Assembly (NCBI GenBank): GCA_019637795.1
Contig: JAHBUY010000004.1
Span: forward strand, 558,001 to 622,000
Source: a bacterium
GTDB lineage: Bacteria; Desulfobacterota; Binatia; HRBIN30; CADEER01
Direction: 5' to 3'
Length of the DNA stretch: 64,000 bases
Below, one piece after another: positions 8,570 through 17,238 of the stretch (position 1 is its first letter; each line of letters opens with the position of its first letter). Made by a program: the position numbers and the translations under genes. The notes under the pieces were generated by a model. The model was not told the origin of the DNA. It did not search any database and saw nothing but the letters and a program-made list of their open reading frames with translations.

Positions 8570-10312
8570 TCAGCACGCCGCGCAACTCCGACACGTGCTC
8601 GTATCGCACGGCGCGGTCTGCCGCGCCGCGAACGCCTTGCGGCGCTCGACCCAGAGGTAGGACTTGGCGATGCGGTGGTCGATGAAGTCCCACGGCAACA
8701 GCTCGTCCTCGCCGTAGGCGCGGTGCACGTAGGCATCGGGGTGCGGGGCGCCGTCGAGGCCGTCGCGCTGCCAGGCGCGGATGACCCGCCACCAGTCGCC
8801 GTCGGCGGCGTGCGTCGCCTCGAGGAAGCGGGCGACGCGGCGATCGCCGCGCGACAGGATGGTCTGCAGATAGGCGGCGCGCGGCGATTCGATGTCGAGC
8901 GTCAGGTTGGGAATGCGCCGCGCCGCCTGACGCAGGCGTTGCCCCTTGCCGCGCAGGCTGGCGATCGACTCCATCGGATCCCACTGGAACGGCGTCCACG
9001 GCTTGGGGACGAAGGCGTTGAGTGAGATGGTGACGCTGCCGACGCGGCGCCGGCGGGCGCCGTCGGTGAGCCGGGCGCGGATGCGTTCGGCGAGCCCGGC
9101 GATGGCGAGCACGTCGTCCTCGCTCTCGGTGGGCAGGCCGATCATGAAGTAGAGCTTGAGCTGCTGGACGCCCTCGCCCGCCATCAGGTCGGCGGCGCGC
9201 AGGATGTCCGCTTCGCTGAGATTCTTGTTGATCACCCGGCGCATGCGCTCCGATCCGGCCTCGGGCGCGACCGTGACGCTGCGGGCGCCGCCGGCGGCGA
9301 GGGCGGCGGCGAGGCGCGGCGTCACGCAGTCCGCCTTGAGCGACGACGGCGACAGGCGCCCGTCGCGCGCCGCCGCGAGCTCGGCGAGGCGGTCGACGCC
9401 GGGCACGCTCGCCATCTCGGCGCCGACCAGCCCGACGGTGCGGCGCGCGTCGAGCCCGGCGGCGACCTCGGCGGCCAGGTGTTCCGGATCGCGGCTGCGG
9501 ATCGGCCGGTACATGTAGCCGGCGGCGCAGAAACGGCAGCCCCACTGGCAGCCGCGGCTGGCTTCGACCAGCACCATGTCGCCGAACACCGCCTCGTCAC
9601 TGAGCACCCGCGTGGTCGTGGCGAAGCGGTTGAGATCCCAGATCAGGCGCCGCTGCACGCGCCCCGGCCCGGGGCCGTCGTGCTCGAGCGCGACGAGGGC
9701 CTCGCCGTCGTGGCGCGGCGCGAAGTGCGCCGGGACGTAGGCGCCGGCCACGCGCTCCGCGATCGCGGCCAGCAGGGCGCCGCGGTCGGCGGCGTCGCTG
9801 CCGCTCCAGGTGGCGACGAACTCGGGCACCATCTCCTCGCCCTCGCCGACCAGGAAGCAGTCGACGAAGTCGGCGATCGGCTCGGGGTTGAGGAAGATCG
9901 CCGGTCCGCCGGCGATCACCAGCGGATGCTCGGGGCCGCGCGCGTCGCGCCGCGGCGGCAGGCCGGCGAGCTCGAGCATGCGGATCAGATTGAGATAGTC
10001 GGTCTCGAACGCGATCGAGAAGGCCAGGAGGTCGCAGTCGGCGACGCGCCGCCCGCTCTCCAGGGTGCGCAGTGCGCCGCGCCCGACCACTTCGTCCTCG
10101 TCGGGGAGGAAGGCGCGCTCGCAGACGACACCCGCGGCGCGATCGAACAGCTCGTAGACCACCTGGAAGCCGAGGTTGCCCATCGCCACCGGATAGCGGT
10201 TGGCATAGGCGAGGCAGACGCGCCGGGGCGCGTCCTGTTTCTTGGCGAAGCGCGTCTCCTCGGCGGCGCGGCGCTGCCGGGCACGCGCGTCGGAGAGGGC
10301 GAGCTGCGACAC
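8570..10312 (-). CDS. Radical SAM protein with B12-binding-like N-terminus (TIGR03960-type)
   Basis: A 580-residue enzyme starting with GTG. The first ~190 residues resemble the B12-binding-like fold of the TIGR03960 group (LAYANRYPVAMGNLGFQVVY, VIAGGPAIFLNPEPIADFVD). The radical SAM cluster motif is EASRGCQWGCRFCAAGYMYR (CxxxCxxC, residues ~255-263). Later come KLYFMIGLPTESEDDV and the family's Cys-rich end, CRSCAAC. Related proteins are often fused or adjacent to a TIGR03936 domain and to ribosome/RNA-modification genes; that partner is not here. The substrate is unknown. The stop codon lies 14 bp from an IS end, but the ORF appears intact because the terminal cysteines remain. Confidence 0.85.
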   Translation of the reverse strand: MSQLALSDARARQRRAAEETRFAKKQDAPRRVCLAYANRYPVAMGNLGFQVVYELFDRAAGVVCERAFLPDEDEVVGRGALRTLESGRRVADCDLLAFSIAFETDYLNLIRMLELAGLPPRRDARGPEHPLVIAGGPAIFLNPEPIADFVDCFLVGEGEEMVPEFVATWSGSDAADRGALLAAIAERVAGAYVPAHFAPRHDGEALVALEHDGPGPGRVQRRLIWDLNRFATTTRVLSDEAVFGDMVLVEASRGCQWGCRFCAAGYMYRPIRSRDPEHLAAEVAAGLDARRTVGLVGAEMASVPGVDRLAELAAARDGRLSPSSLKADCVTPRLAAALAAGGARSVTVAPEAGSERMRRVINKNLSEADILRAADLMAGEGVQQLKLYFMIGLPTESEDDVLAIAGLAERIRARLTDGARRRRVGSVTISLNAFVPKPWTPFQWDPMESIASLRGKGQRLRQAARRIPNLTLDIESPRAAYLQTILSRGDRRVARFLEATHAADGDWWRVIRAWQRDGLDGAPHPDAYVHRAYGEDELLPWDFIDHRIAKSYLWVERRKAFAARQTAPCDTSTCRSCAAC

Positions 10313-10406
10313 GCGGAGCGAGGCTACCGGGGCCCGGCGACCGTCACAAGGGGGTGCGGCCGGCGCGCAGCGGGGCGCGCGGGGTGCGGCGCTCCACCGG
10401 CGGCGC

Positions 10407-11225
10407 TCATGTGCCCAGTCCGGCGCGCAACGTGGCGAGGGCGTTCACGTGGCGGTGGTACTCCGTTGTATCGCGGTACCGCGCGCCATGGATCAGGCGG
10501 GTCGCGCCGGCGGCGGCGTAGGCCTCGAGCACGGCGCGGGCCGCCGGCGGATCGTCGACGGGGAGCCGCGTCAGCACCGCGACCTGCGGCTCGGGCTTGC
10601 CGGCCTCGGCCATCAGGCGGCGGAGCGCGGCGACGTGCGGGCCCAGCTCGTCCGGCGGCATCCCCATGGGCATCCAGCCATCGCCGTAGCGGGCGGCGCG
10701 GCGCAGCGCGTGCGGCGGCGCGCCACCGACGAGGATCGGCGGCCGCGCCGGCCGCGGCCGGAAGAGGAAGCGTTGGCCGTTGAGCTCGACCTCGTCGGCG
10801 GCGAAGCAGCGAGCGAGGATCGCCAGCGTCTCGTCCGCGATGGCGCCGCGGCGGCGCCGATCGACGCCGACGGCGCGGAACTCCGGCGCCATCCAGCCGA
10901 CGCCGGCCCCGAACAGCAGGCGGCCATCGGAGAGCTCCTGGATCGTCGCCAGCCACTTCGCGGTCGGGAGCGGAGGGCGATACGGCAGCACCAGCACGCC
11001 GACGCCGAGTCCGATGCGCGTCGTCGCCGCCGCGAGGAAGGCCAGGGTCGCCAGCGGATCGAGATAGCGGCCGTTCGAGCCCTCGGCGTCGTCCGGCGGA
11101 ATGGCGATGTGATCGGCGACCCACAGCGCGTCCACGCCGGCATCCTCCGCCAGCCGAGCGCAGTGGCGGATCATCTCGGCCGTGGATTCCGGCCCCATGT
11201 TGCGCACGGTGATGTCGAGCTGCAT
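10407..11225 (-). CDS. LLM-class (F420/FMN-dependent) oxidoreductase
   Basis: A 272-residue luciferase-like monooxygenase-fold protein. The ATG at 11225 gives the N-terminus MQLDITVRNMGPESTAEM. Family features are ADHIAIPPD near residue ~40, TTRIGLGVGVLVLPYRPP, the SDGRLLFGAGVGWMAPEF block around ~105-122 and ILVGGAPPHALRRAARYGDG near ~180. Such proteins use F420 or FMN to oxidise or reduce small organics; this subgroup resembles the TIGR03619 F420-dependent set. It stands alone, 94 bp from the radical SAM gene. The substrate cannot be inferred. Confidence 0.85.
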   Translation of the reverse strand: MQLDITVRNMGPESTAEMIRHCARLAEDAGVDALWVADHIAIPPDDAEGSNGRYLDPLATLAFLAAATTRIGLGVGVLVLPYRPPLPTAKWLATIQELSDGRLLFGAGVGWMAPEFRAVGVDRRRRGAIADETLAILARCFAADEVELNGQRFLFRPRPARPPILVGGAPPHALRRAARYGDGWMPMGMPPDELGPHVAALRRLMAEAGKPEPQVAVLTRLPVDDPPAARAVLEAYAAAGATRLIHGARYRDTTEYHRHVNALATLRAGLGT

Positions 11226-11272
11226 GCGATTGCTCCTGTGGCGCCGACGGGCGCCTGTTGTCGTCGTCGACG

Positions 11273-12265
11273 TCAGAACGCGGGACGCGACGCCGGACAG
11301 CCGTCGAGGGCGCTGCGCAGCGCGGCTACCAGGTCCTCGATGGTCACCGCGCCGTCGCCACCGCGGTCGAGCGCGGGGCAGGTCGCCAGCGGCGAGGAGC
11401 CGAGGGCGATCGCGATGCCGTGAATCAGCTCGTCGATGCTGACCACCCCGTCGCCGCTGCAATCGCCGACGCACGTGCCTGGAGTGGCGGACGGCGCAGC
11501 GCTCGCGGTGTCGCCTGGGGTCGGCGCGGGAGTGTCGGTCGGCGCGGCCGCGGCGGTCGGCGGCGGCGAACCGGTGGTGGTGGCGGTCGGCGTCGCCGTG
11601 ACGGTCGCGGTGGAGGACGGCGTCGCGTGCCCGGTCGACATCGCGCTCGGCGTTGCCGTCGGCGTCGGCGTCGCACCACTGGCGGCGCTGACCTCGATCA
11701 CCAGCGGCTCCGAGCTGCTGGAGCGAAAGAAGAAGGTGGGACCGCCGAAGCAGAAGTGGGAGGTCTCGTAGTGGATCGACGCCTGCAGGGTGGCGCGTCC
11801 GGCCTGCAGTGCCGTCAGGCGGTAGCGGGCGTGCCCCGCGTAGGGATAGGCGTGCTCGAGCAGCTCGGCCGCGAAGACGGGCGCCGCGCCGGAGAGCGAA
11901 TACATCGGCAGCCCGGCCAGACCGCCGTTGGGGCGGCCGACCTCGAGATCGAGATCGACCACGTCGCCGACCGCCGGCGCCGGCGGATCGGCCGCGAGGC
12001 GCAGATCGAGCCGCGCGCCGCTGCTGTCGCACGGCGTGCGCGTCGCCGTCGGCGTCGCCGTCAGCGCGCCCGCCGGCGCGGACGCGGTCATCACCGCCAC
12101 CAGCATCGCGACAAGCGACCGCGTCGAGGCTCCGGCGGCGCCTGTTGGACGCGAGGCGCCGTCCGCCGCGCCGGTCGTGACCGGTGGCGCGGCACGCGAT
12201 GTCCGCGGATCAGGCGAAGGCACGGGATCTTCCCATCGCACGGCGCTGCCGCCCGTTATTGGCAA
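11273..12265 (-). CDS. Secreted protein with C-terminal dockerin-like EF-hand pair
   Basis: A 330-residue predicted exported protein. A hydrophobic stretch at residues ~51-68 (LVAMLVAVMTASAPAGALTA) looks like a signal peptide. With the ATG at 12265 it is preceded by ~50 low-complexity residues, so translation may instead begin at the ATG at 12106. The mature part has a beta-rich domain (~80-190; SFHFCFGG-like segment with HFCFGGPTFFF) and a long Thr/Ala/Pro linker (~195-265). The end carries two EF-hand-like repeats, CVGDCSGDGVVSIDELIHG and DRGGDGAVTIEDLVAALRSA, with paired Cys. Asp/Asn at loop positions suggest Ca2+ binding. The same module sits at the N-terminus of the genes at 51987, 53326 and 62456. 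Confidence 0.75.
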   Translation of the reverse strand: MPITGGSAVRWEDPVPSPDPRTSRAAPPVTTGAADGASRPTGAAGASTRSLVAMLVAVMTASAPAGALTATPTATRTPCDSSGARLDLRLAADPPAPAVGDVVDLDLEVGRPNGGLAGLPMYSLSGAAPVFAAELLEHAYPYAGHARYRLTALQAGRATLQASIHYETSHFCFGGPTFFFRSSSSEPLVIEVSAASGATPTPTATPSAMSTGHATPSSTATVTATPTATTTGSPPPTAAAAPTDTPAPTPGDTASAAPSATPGTCVGDCSGDGVVSIDELIHGIAIALGSSPLATCPALDRGGDGAVTIEDLVAALRSALDGCPASRPAF

Positions 12266-12356
12266 AGGCGGCAGCGCTGGCGCAATTGGGGAAACCCCGC
12301 GGTGCGGGCGCGGCGACGGAGAAGCCCGCGGCGTCGGAGCCCGATACGCTCGCGGC

Positions 12357-12761
12357 TCACGCGGCGTCGATCTCCACCAATTCGACGACGTTGCGATCCG
12401 GGTCGCGGATGGCGACGGTGGTGCGCGCGCCGACCTTCAGCGGCCCCTCGGCGATCGGGATGCGGTGCTCGCGCAGCCGCTTCACCGCGTCGCCGACCGA
12501 TGCGACGCGAAACGCCAAGCGCGTGTAGCCCGGATACCGCGCCGCGGCATCCATGAGGATGTTCTTGCCGTCGTTGCTGTCGTCGGCGTCGGCGATCAGC
12601 GCCAGCTCGATACCCGCGGCGTTGCGCAGCAGCGCGACGCGGCGCGCCTCGTCGCACGCCGTCGGTTCGAACCCGAGCTGGCGATAGAACGCCAGCGCGG
12701 CGGCGAGATCCGCGACGCGCAACGCGACGTGATGGACCGCCAGCAGATCGATGCTCGCCAT
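12357..12761 (-). CDS. VOC (glyoxalase/bleomycin-resistance) family protein
   Basis: A ~134-residue single-domain protein with the paired beta-alpha-beta-beta-beta fold of the vicinal oxygen chelate family. ATG at 12761 gives MASIDLLAVHHVALRVADL, with the first metal-ligand His in VHHVAL. The C-terminal half ends DPDRNVVELVEID, which contains the conserved Glu. An upstream in-frame ATG at 12779 is an alternative. It is the third gene after a small helical protein and a MerR regulator on the same strand, so it is probably the regulated target of that operon. The substrate is unknown. Confidence 0.85.
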   Translation of the reverse strand: MASIDLLAVHHVALRVADLAAALAFYRQLGFEPTACDEARRVALLRNAAGIELALIADADDSNDGKNILMDAAARYPGYTRLAFRVASVGDAVKRLREHRIPIAEGPLKVGARTTVAIRDPDRNVVELVEIDAA

Positions 12762-12821
12762 GGCGGCGTTGCCTACCACGCAGCCGGGCGCTGGTCGACG
12801 CGGCCGCGCCCTCGACGAGCG

Positions 12822-13361
12822 TCAGCGGCGGCCCCCGCTCCTCGCCCAGGCGCGTATGGCCCGAAGCTCGCGATCCTCGATGCCCAGCTCGCGCAGGAAT
12901 TGGTGATGCGCTCTCGGCGCCCGCAGCTCGAACTCCGCGTGCCAGCGCCGCATACCCGCCTCGTCGAGCCCGGCGCCGCGCAGCATGGCGACCCAGCCGG
13001 CGCGATCGACCGAGGTCGCGCGGCGGCGGCTCGACAGGCGGTGCACCATGCCGGCCAACAGGCGCTGCTGTGCGCGGAGGCGCACGATCTCCTCGTCGAT
13101 CTCCTGCAGGCGGCGCTCCAGGATGCGCGCCGGAGGCGTTCGCGCCGGCCGCAACAGCAGGCGGATGTCGCTGACCGAGAATCCCGCCTCGCGGTAGCGG
13201 CGGATGCGTTCCAGGCGGTCCCGATCGCGCTCGCCGTAGGCGCGGTATCCGGAGGGCGTGCGCGCCGCCGGCGACAACAACCCGATACGGTCGTAGTACA
13301 GCAGGGTGCTGCGCGACAGTCCGAACGACCGCGCCAACTGCGAGATGCGATATGCGCCCAC
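12822..13361 (-). CDS. MerR-family transcriptional regulator
   Basis: A 179-residue regulator that starts with GTG immediately after the stop of the preceding small gene (TGA then GTG). The N-terminal winged helix reads YRISQLARSFGLSRSTLLYY and SGYRAYGERDRDRLERIRRY, as in MerR/SoxR/CueR proteins. A dimerisation helix covers ~85-115. There is no clear metal-binding Cys cluster, so it is unlikely to be a metal sensor. The last ~55 residues (WVAMLRGAGLDEAGMRRWHA onward) form a helical domain closely similar to the whole stand-alone protein encoded just upstream. It probably acts at the MerR-type promoter at 13610-13640. Confidence 0.9.
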   Translation of the reverse strand: MGAYRISQLARSFGLSRSTLLYYDRIGLLSPAARTPSGYRAYGERDRDRLERIRRYREAGFSVSDIRLLLRPARTPPARILERRLQEIDEEIVRLRAQQRLLAGMVHRLSSRRRATSVDRAGWVAMLRGAGLDEAGMRRWHAEFELRAPRAHHQFLRELGIEDRELRAIRAWARSGGRR

Positions 13362-13568
13362 TCAGGCGCCCGCGCCGCCGCGACTGTCGCGACGCACGCG
13401 CTGGATGTTCTCGGGGGCGAGTCCGAGCCACTCCAGAAAGTGCTGATGGCCGTCCGGATGTCGGGCCTCGAAGATGGCGTGCCAGCGCTTCATGTCGGCT
13501 TCGGAAAGACCGACCTCGCGCAACATCGCGCACCAGTCATCGACCCCGACCGCGTTGTGCTGTTCCAT
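13362..13568 (-). CDS. Small protein homologous to the C-terminal domain of the adjacent MerR regulator
   Basis: A 68-residue protein, ATG at 13568. Residues ~11-58 align with the C-terminal region of the MerR protein encoded next to it. The shared pattern is W-x-AMLR-x2-GL-x-EA-x-M-x-RWHA-x-FE, then H-x2-FL-x2-LG. No catalytic motif is visible. As a separate copy of the regulator's effector or oligomerisation domain it could bind the same ligand or form heteromers with the regulator. It is the first gene of the operon, ~40 nt downstream of the -10 of a MerR-type promoter. I know of no assigned function. Confidence 0.8.
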   Translation of the reverse strand: MEQHNAVGVDDWCAMLREVGLSEADMKRWHAIFEARHPDGHQHFLEWLGLAPENIQRVRRDSRGGAGA

Positions 13569-13609
13569 GATCTCCTCCGTCTGGGTGCCCGCCATTGGGC
13601 ACGGCGCCG

Positions 13610-13640
13610 ACCGTAGACTGTGCACCAGTAGACGGGTCAA
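13610..13640 (-). promoter_or_regulatory. MerR-type promoter with 19-bp spacer and dyad operator
   Basis: On the minus strand, TTGACC (13635-13640) and TACGGT (13610-13615) are separated by 19 bp instead of 17. Between them lies the dyad ACTG-GTGCA-CAGT. An overlong spacer with a central dyad is the hallmark of promoters that MerR proteins activate by DNA distortion. It points at the small gene, MerR and VOC operon. Confidence 0.75.
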
Positions 13641-13745
13641 GCGCAGGCTCCCGCGACGTGCGGCAGCCGAGTGGAGACCGACGGCCGGCGTCAACAGCGC
13701 GGCCGGGCATCAGCGGCGCGCCCGACTCCCGAAGCGCAGGAGGGA

Positions 13746-13775
13746 GGAGACGCCCCCGTGTGAGCGGGCGTCTCC
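13746..13775 (-). terminator. Hairpin downstream of ftsZ, probable dcw terminator
   Basis: A 10-bp perfect stem, GGAGACGCCC / GGGCGTCTCC, with a 10-nt loop lies ~48 bp beyond the ftsZ stop codon. It is flanked by pyrimidine-rich sequence in the minus direction but lacks a run of T. It would end the long dcw transcript before the MerR promoter region. Confidence 0.6.
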
Positions 13776-13822
13776 CTTCGTTTGGAGGGCTTGTCTGAAA
13801 TCGTCGAGCGCCGGAGCGGCGC

Positions 13823-15088
13823 TCACTTGGCGCGGCGCAGGAACGCCGGCGATTCGTAATCGTGCTCGGTGTCCTCGTCGCCGAGGGGATCGATGGTGAA
13901 CTCGGACGGCGCGTCGGGAACGGTGGCGTCGTCCTCGCAGGCCTGGATGTGCGGCTCGCCGCCCTCGTCGACGACGCGGCCGACGCGGCGCACCGGGCGG
14001 TCCAGCGCGCCGACGCGGCGGATCGACTCCGGCCCGAAGGCGCGGCCCGCGACCTGCGCCACCGGACGGCTGCCGGCGATGCTGACCACCGGCGCCGGCG
14101 TCGTCGCCGCGGCCGGTTCGGGGAGCGGCGCGGCCACCGCCGCCTCGAGGCCGAAGCCGGTGGCGATGACGGTGATGCGCAGCTCGTCGCCCATGCTCTC
14201 GTCGATCACCGCGCCGAAGATGATGTTGGCGTCCTCGTGCGCCTCTTCCTGGATGAGCGAGGAGGCGTCGTTGATCTCGTGCAGCGCGAGGTCGGCGCTG
14301 CCGGTGATGTTGATCAGCACGCCGCGGGCGCCGCGGATGCTCATGTCCTCGAGCAGCGGGCTGGAGATGGCGCGCTGCGCCGCCTCGACCGCGCGGCCCT
14401 CGCCGCGGGCGACGCCGCAGCCCATGATCGCCATGCCCATCTCCGACATGATCGTGCGCACGTCGGCGAAGTCGAGGTTGATCAGGCCGTGCACGGTGAC
14501 CAGGTCGGAGATGCCGCGCACCGCCTGCAGCAGCACGTCGTCGGCGCTGCGGAAGGCGTCGAGCAGCGAGGTCTGCCGCGCCACGGTCGCCAGCAGGCGC
14601 TCGTTGGGGATGACGATCAGGGTGTCGACCGACTCCTGCAGCAGCTTGATGCCGTCCTCGGCCTGCGCGGCGCGGCGCTTGCCCTCGAAGCCGAACGGCT
14701 TGGTGACGACGCCCACCGAGAGCGCGCCGAGCTCGCGGGCGATGCGCCCGACCACCGGCGCGCCGCCGGTGCCGGTGCCGCCGCCCATGCCGGCGGTGAT
14801 GAACACCATGTCGGCGCCGGCGAGCTGCTCGCGGATCGCGTCGGCGTGCTCCTCCGCGGCGGCGCGTCCGACGTCGGGCCGGGCGCCGGCGCCGAGCCCC
14901 TTGCCGAGCTGGATCTTCACCGGCGCGAGGTTGTTGGTGAGCGCCTGGGCGTCGGTGTTGCCGACGATGAACTCGACCCCGCGCAGACCGGACGCGATCA
15001 TGGTGTTGACCGCGTTGCCGCCGCCGCCGCCCATGCCGATGACCTTGATGCAGGCGCCGGGGCCTTCACTGCCGACGAGCTCGATCAT
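13823..15088 (-). CDS. ftsZ: Cell division protein FtsZ
   Basis: A 421-residue tubulin-like GTPase that polymerises into the Z-ring at midcell. The N-terminal [14 protein letters not shown] and the tubulin signature [19 protein letters not shown] bind [14 protein letters not shown] and the T7 loop ([15 protein letters not shown]) complete the core at ~315 residues. A variable linker then leads to a conserved C-terminal peptide, [10 protein letters not shown], which docks FtsA. The start is ATG 15088, with GGGAGG six bases upstream; a TTG two codons earlier is less likely. It is the last gene of the dcw cluster, 61 bp after ftsA, and that gap contains a small hairpin. Confidence 0.98.
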   Translation of the reverse strand: MIELVGSEGPGACIKVIGMGGGGGNAVNTMIASGLRGVEFIVGNTDAQALTNNLAPVKIQLGKGLGAGARPDVGRAAAEEHADAIREQLAGADMVFITAGMGGGTGTGGAPVVGRIARELGALSVGVVTKPFGFEGKRRAAQAEDGIKLLQESVDTLIVIPNERLLATVARQTSLLDAFRSADDVLLQAVRGISDLVTVHGLINLDFADVRTIMSEMGMAIMGCGVARGEGRAVEAAQRAISSPLLEDMSIRGARGVLINITGSADLALHEINDASSLIQEEAHEDANIIFGAVIDESMGDELRITVIATGFGLEAAVAAPLPEPAAATTPAPVVSIAGSRPVAQVAGRAFGPESIRRVGALDRPVRRVGRVVDEGGEPHIQACEDDATVPDAPSEFTIDPLGDEDTEHDYESPAFLRRAK

Positions 15089-15149
15089 CCTCAACCTCCC
15101 TCATCCACCCATGCTCGTGTAGCACGGGCTCCATAACGAATTTTTAGAA

Positions 15150-16379
15150 TCACATCAACTCTCGGAACCACTCAACCACGCGACGGCGCACGCGATTGAA
15201 GACGCGGCCGTCGTCGACGAGCCCCGGGAGGTGGCTGCGCGGTTGGGCGCCGTAGCACGCGAGGCCGACCACGGCGGCGTAGTCGGGGCTGGCGAGCGTG
15301 TCGTCGACGCCTTCGCCGACGTACGGCGCGCCGACCCGCACCGGCAACTGGAAGACGCGCTCGGCGAGCGCCACCACGCCGTCCATCATCACGCTGCCGC
15401 CGGTGAGGACGATGCCCGAGGCCAACGCGGTGTCGAGCCCGCAGCGGATGAGCTGGCGCTGCACCAGGGCGAAGATCTCGTCCAGCCGCGGCTCGACGAT
15501 CTCGGCGAGGATGCGGCGCGACAGCTCGCGCGGCGCCCGCCCGCCGACCGTCGGCACCTCCACCATGTCCTCGGCGGGCACCGCCGACGCCAGCGCGGCG
15601 CCGAAGCGGCGCTTGAGCAGCTCGGCGTCGCGGAACGGCGTGCGCAGCCCGGCGGCGATGTCGCTCGACACGTGGTTGCCGCCCACCGCGAGCACCGCGG
15701 TGTGCTTGGCCGCGCCGCCGGCGAAGGCGAGGAGCCCGGTGGTGCCGGCGCCGATCTCGACCACGGCGACGCCGAGCTCCTTCTCCTCGGGCGACAGCAC
15801 CGACTCGGCGGCGGCGAGCGGCGCGAAGACCAGGTCGACGACGTGCAGGCCGGCGCGCTGGCAGCACTTGATGACGTTCTGCGCCGCGGCGATCGGCGTG
15901 CTGATGATGTGCACCCGGGCCTCGAGGCGGACGCCGGACATGCCGACCGGCTCCTTGATGCCGTCCTGGCCGTCGACCACGAACTCCTGCGGCAGCACGT
16001 GCAGGATGTCCTGGTCGGTGGGCAGGGCGACGGCGCGCGCCGCGTCGAGCACCCGCTCGACGTCGCCGGGCGCCACTTCGCCGCTCTTGATCGCCACCAC
16101 GCCGTGGCTGTTGAAGCCCTTGATGTGACTGCCGCCGACCGTGGCGTAGACGCTGTGGATCTCGCAGCCGGCGCGCAGCTCGGCTTCCTTCACCGCGCTG
16201 GCGATCGCCTGCACGGTCGCCTCCATGTTGACCACCACGCCGCGGCGCAGGCCTTCGCAGGGCGCGGTGCCGCAGCCGAGGACGCTCAGGCCGCCGCCCG
16301 GCGCCAGCTCGGCGACCACCGCCGCGACGCGCGACGTCCCGACGTCCAGTCCGACCAGTAGCTCCGGCTTCTTCGCCAT
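15150..16379 (-). CDS. ftsA: Cell division protein FtsA
   Basis: A 409-residue actin-fold protein that tethers FtsZ filaments to the inner membrane. The N-terminal VGLDVGTSRVAAVVAELAPG is the phosphate-1 motif. The SHI2/1C insertion region lies around residues 85-160 (HIKGFNSHGVVAIKSGEV). VVEIGAGTTGLLAF is the phosphate-2 loop and GIVLTGGSVMMDGV the adenosine motif. The C-terminus RRRVVEWFRELM is the amphipathic membrane-targeting helix. The gene starts 4 bp after ftsQ, in the standard order ftsQ-ftsA-ftsZ. Confidence 0.97.
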   Translation of the reverse strand: MAKKPELLVGLDVGTSRVAAVVAELAPGGGLSVLGCGTAPCEGLRRGVVVNMEATVQAIASAVKEAELRAGCEIHSVYATVGGSHIKGFNSHGVVAIKSGEVAPGDVERVLDAARAVALPTDQDILHVLPQEFVVDGQDGIKEPVGMSGVRLEARVHIISTPIAAAQNVIKCCQRAGLHVVDLVFAPLAAAESVLSPEEKELGVAVVEIGAGTTGLLAFAGGAAKHTAVLAVGGNHVSSDIAAGLRTPFRDAELLKRRFGAALASAVPAEDMVEVPTVGGRAPRELSRRILAEIVEPRLDEIFALVQRQLIRCGLDTALASGIVLTGGSVMMDGVVALAERVFQLPVRVGAPYVGEGVDDTLASPDYAAVVGLACYGAQPRSHLPGLVDDGRVFNRVRRRVVEWFRELM

Positions 16380-16383
16380 GGGA

Positions 16384-17238
16384 TCACGCTTTCAGCCGGC
16401 GGCCGCGCTTGGGGACGCGCGGCGCCGGCGGCGGCGCCGCCTCGGCCTGGCGCAGGGTGGCGACCACCTGGTTGCGGAAGCGCAGGTCGAGCCGCGCCAG
16501 TTGCTCGCTCGGGCCCTGCCAGCCGCGCAAGGCGCGGTCGGCGCGCTCGAGCTTGGTGTGCCAGCTCCCCCACCCGAGCACCAGCGACACGCGCGGCCGC
16601 GCCGGGAAGACGATGATGCCGTCCTCGGGATCGACGTGCACCTCCGAGATCGAGCCGACGCACGCCGCCCGGCCGTCGCGGCGGCGCGCCGCGTCGGTCG
16701 CCACGGCATCGGCCGTGGGCTCGCAGCGGCGCAGCAGACGCAGGGCCCGGCGCAGCATCCAGTTGCGCGTGCCGGCGGGCGCGTCGGCGTCGAGCCCGGT
16801 GATCACCGGCAGGTTGCGCGGATCCGTGGGACGCAGCGGCCCGAAGGTGGCGCCGCCGCGGTCGACGTAGAACAGGTCGCCGAGCACCGCGATCGCCTTC
16901 GGGCGGCGCTCGTGGACGACGATCTCGAGGCGGCCGGGGAAGATCCGCTTCACCGCCGCGGCGGCGATGAAGGGGTGCGCCTCGAGGCGCTCGCGCACCG
17001 CCGCCGGCGTCGCCTCCCACACCGTCGTGGTGTCGCCGAGGCCGAGCCAGGCGGTCACGTCGGCCGGGGTCAGCGCCGGGCCGACGCCGTGGATGGCGAC
17101 CTGGTTGACGACGAAGTACGGGTGATGCCGCAGGCGCTCGACCAGCGGCCGGCGCGCCATCCACCCCAGCGCCGCCAGCCCGAGCGCGGCGCAGACGCCC
17201 AGACCGACCCACCGCCAGCGCGCCAGCCAGGCCGTCAT
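16384..17238 (-). CDS. ftsQ: Cell division protein FtsQ
   Basis: A 284-residue bitopic membrane protein of the divisome FtsQLB complex. A short cytoplasmic N-terminus and one transmembrane helix (~residues 8-28, WVGLGVCAALGLAALGWMA) lead into a periplasmic POTRA domain starting HPYFVVNQVAIHGVG, with RIFPGRLEIVVHERRPKAI. A beta domain follows, and the tail is Arg/Lys-rich (KRGRRLKA). The start overlaps the murB stop as ATGA. The fold and position in the cluster make the call firm, although FtsQ sequences diverge strongly. Confidence 0.93.
   Translation of the reverse strand: MTAWLARWRWVGLGVCAALGLAALGWMARRPLVERLRHHPYFVVNQVAIHGVGPALTPADVTAWLGLGDTTTVWEATPAAVRERLEAHPFIAAAAVKRIFPGRLEIVVHERRPKAIAVLGDLFYVDRGGATFGPLRPTDPRNLPVITGLDADAPAGTRNWMLRRALRLLRRCEPTADAVATDAARRRDGRAACVGSISEVHVDPEDGIIVFPARPRVSLVLGWGSWHTKLERADRALRGWQGPSEQLARLDLRFRNQVVATLRQAEAAPPPAPRVPKRGRRLKA

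Noticed and set aside
13862..15136. Two long plus-strand frames antisense to ftsZ
   Set aside because: FtsZ motifs are complete on the minus strand; the antisense products are His/Asp- or Ser-rich shadows.
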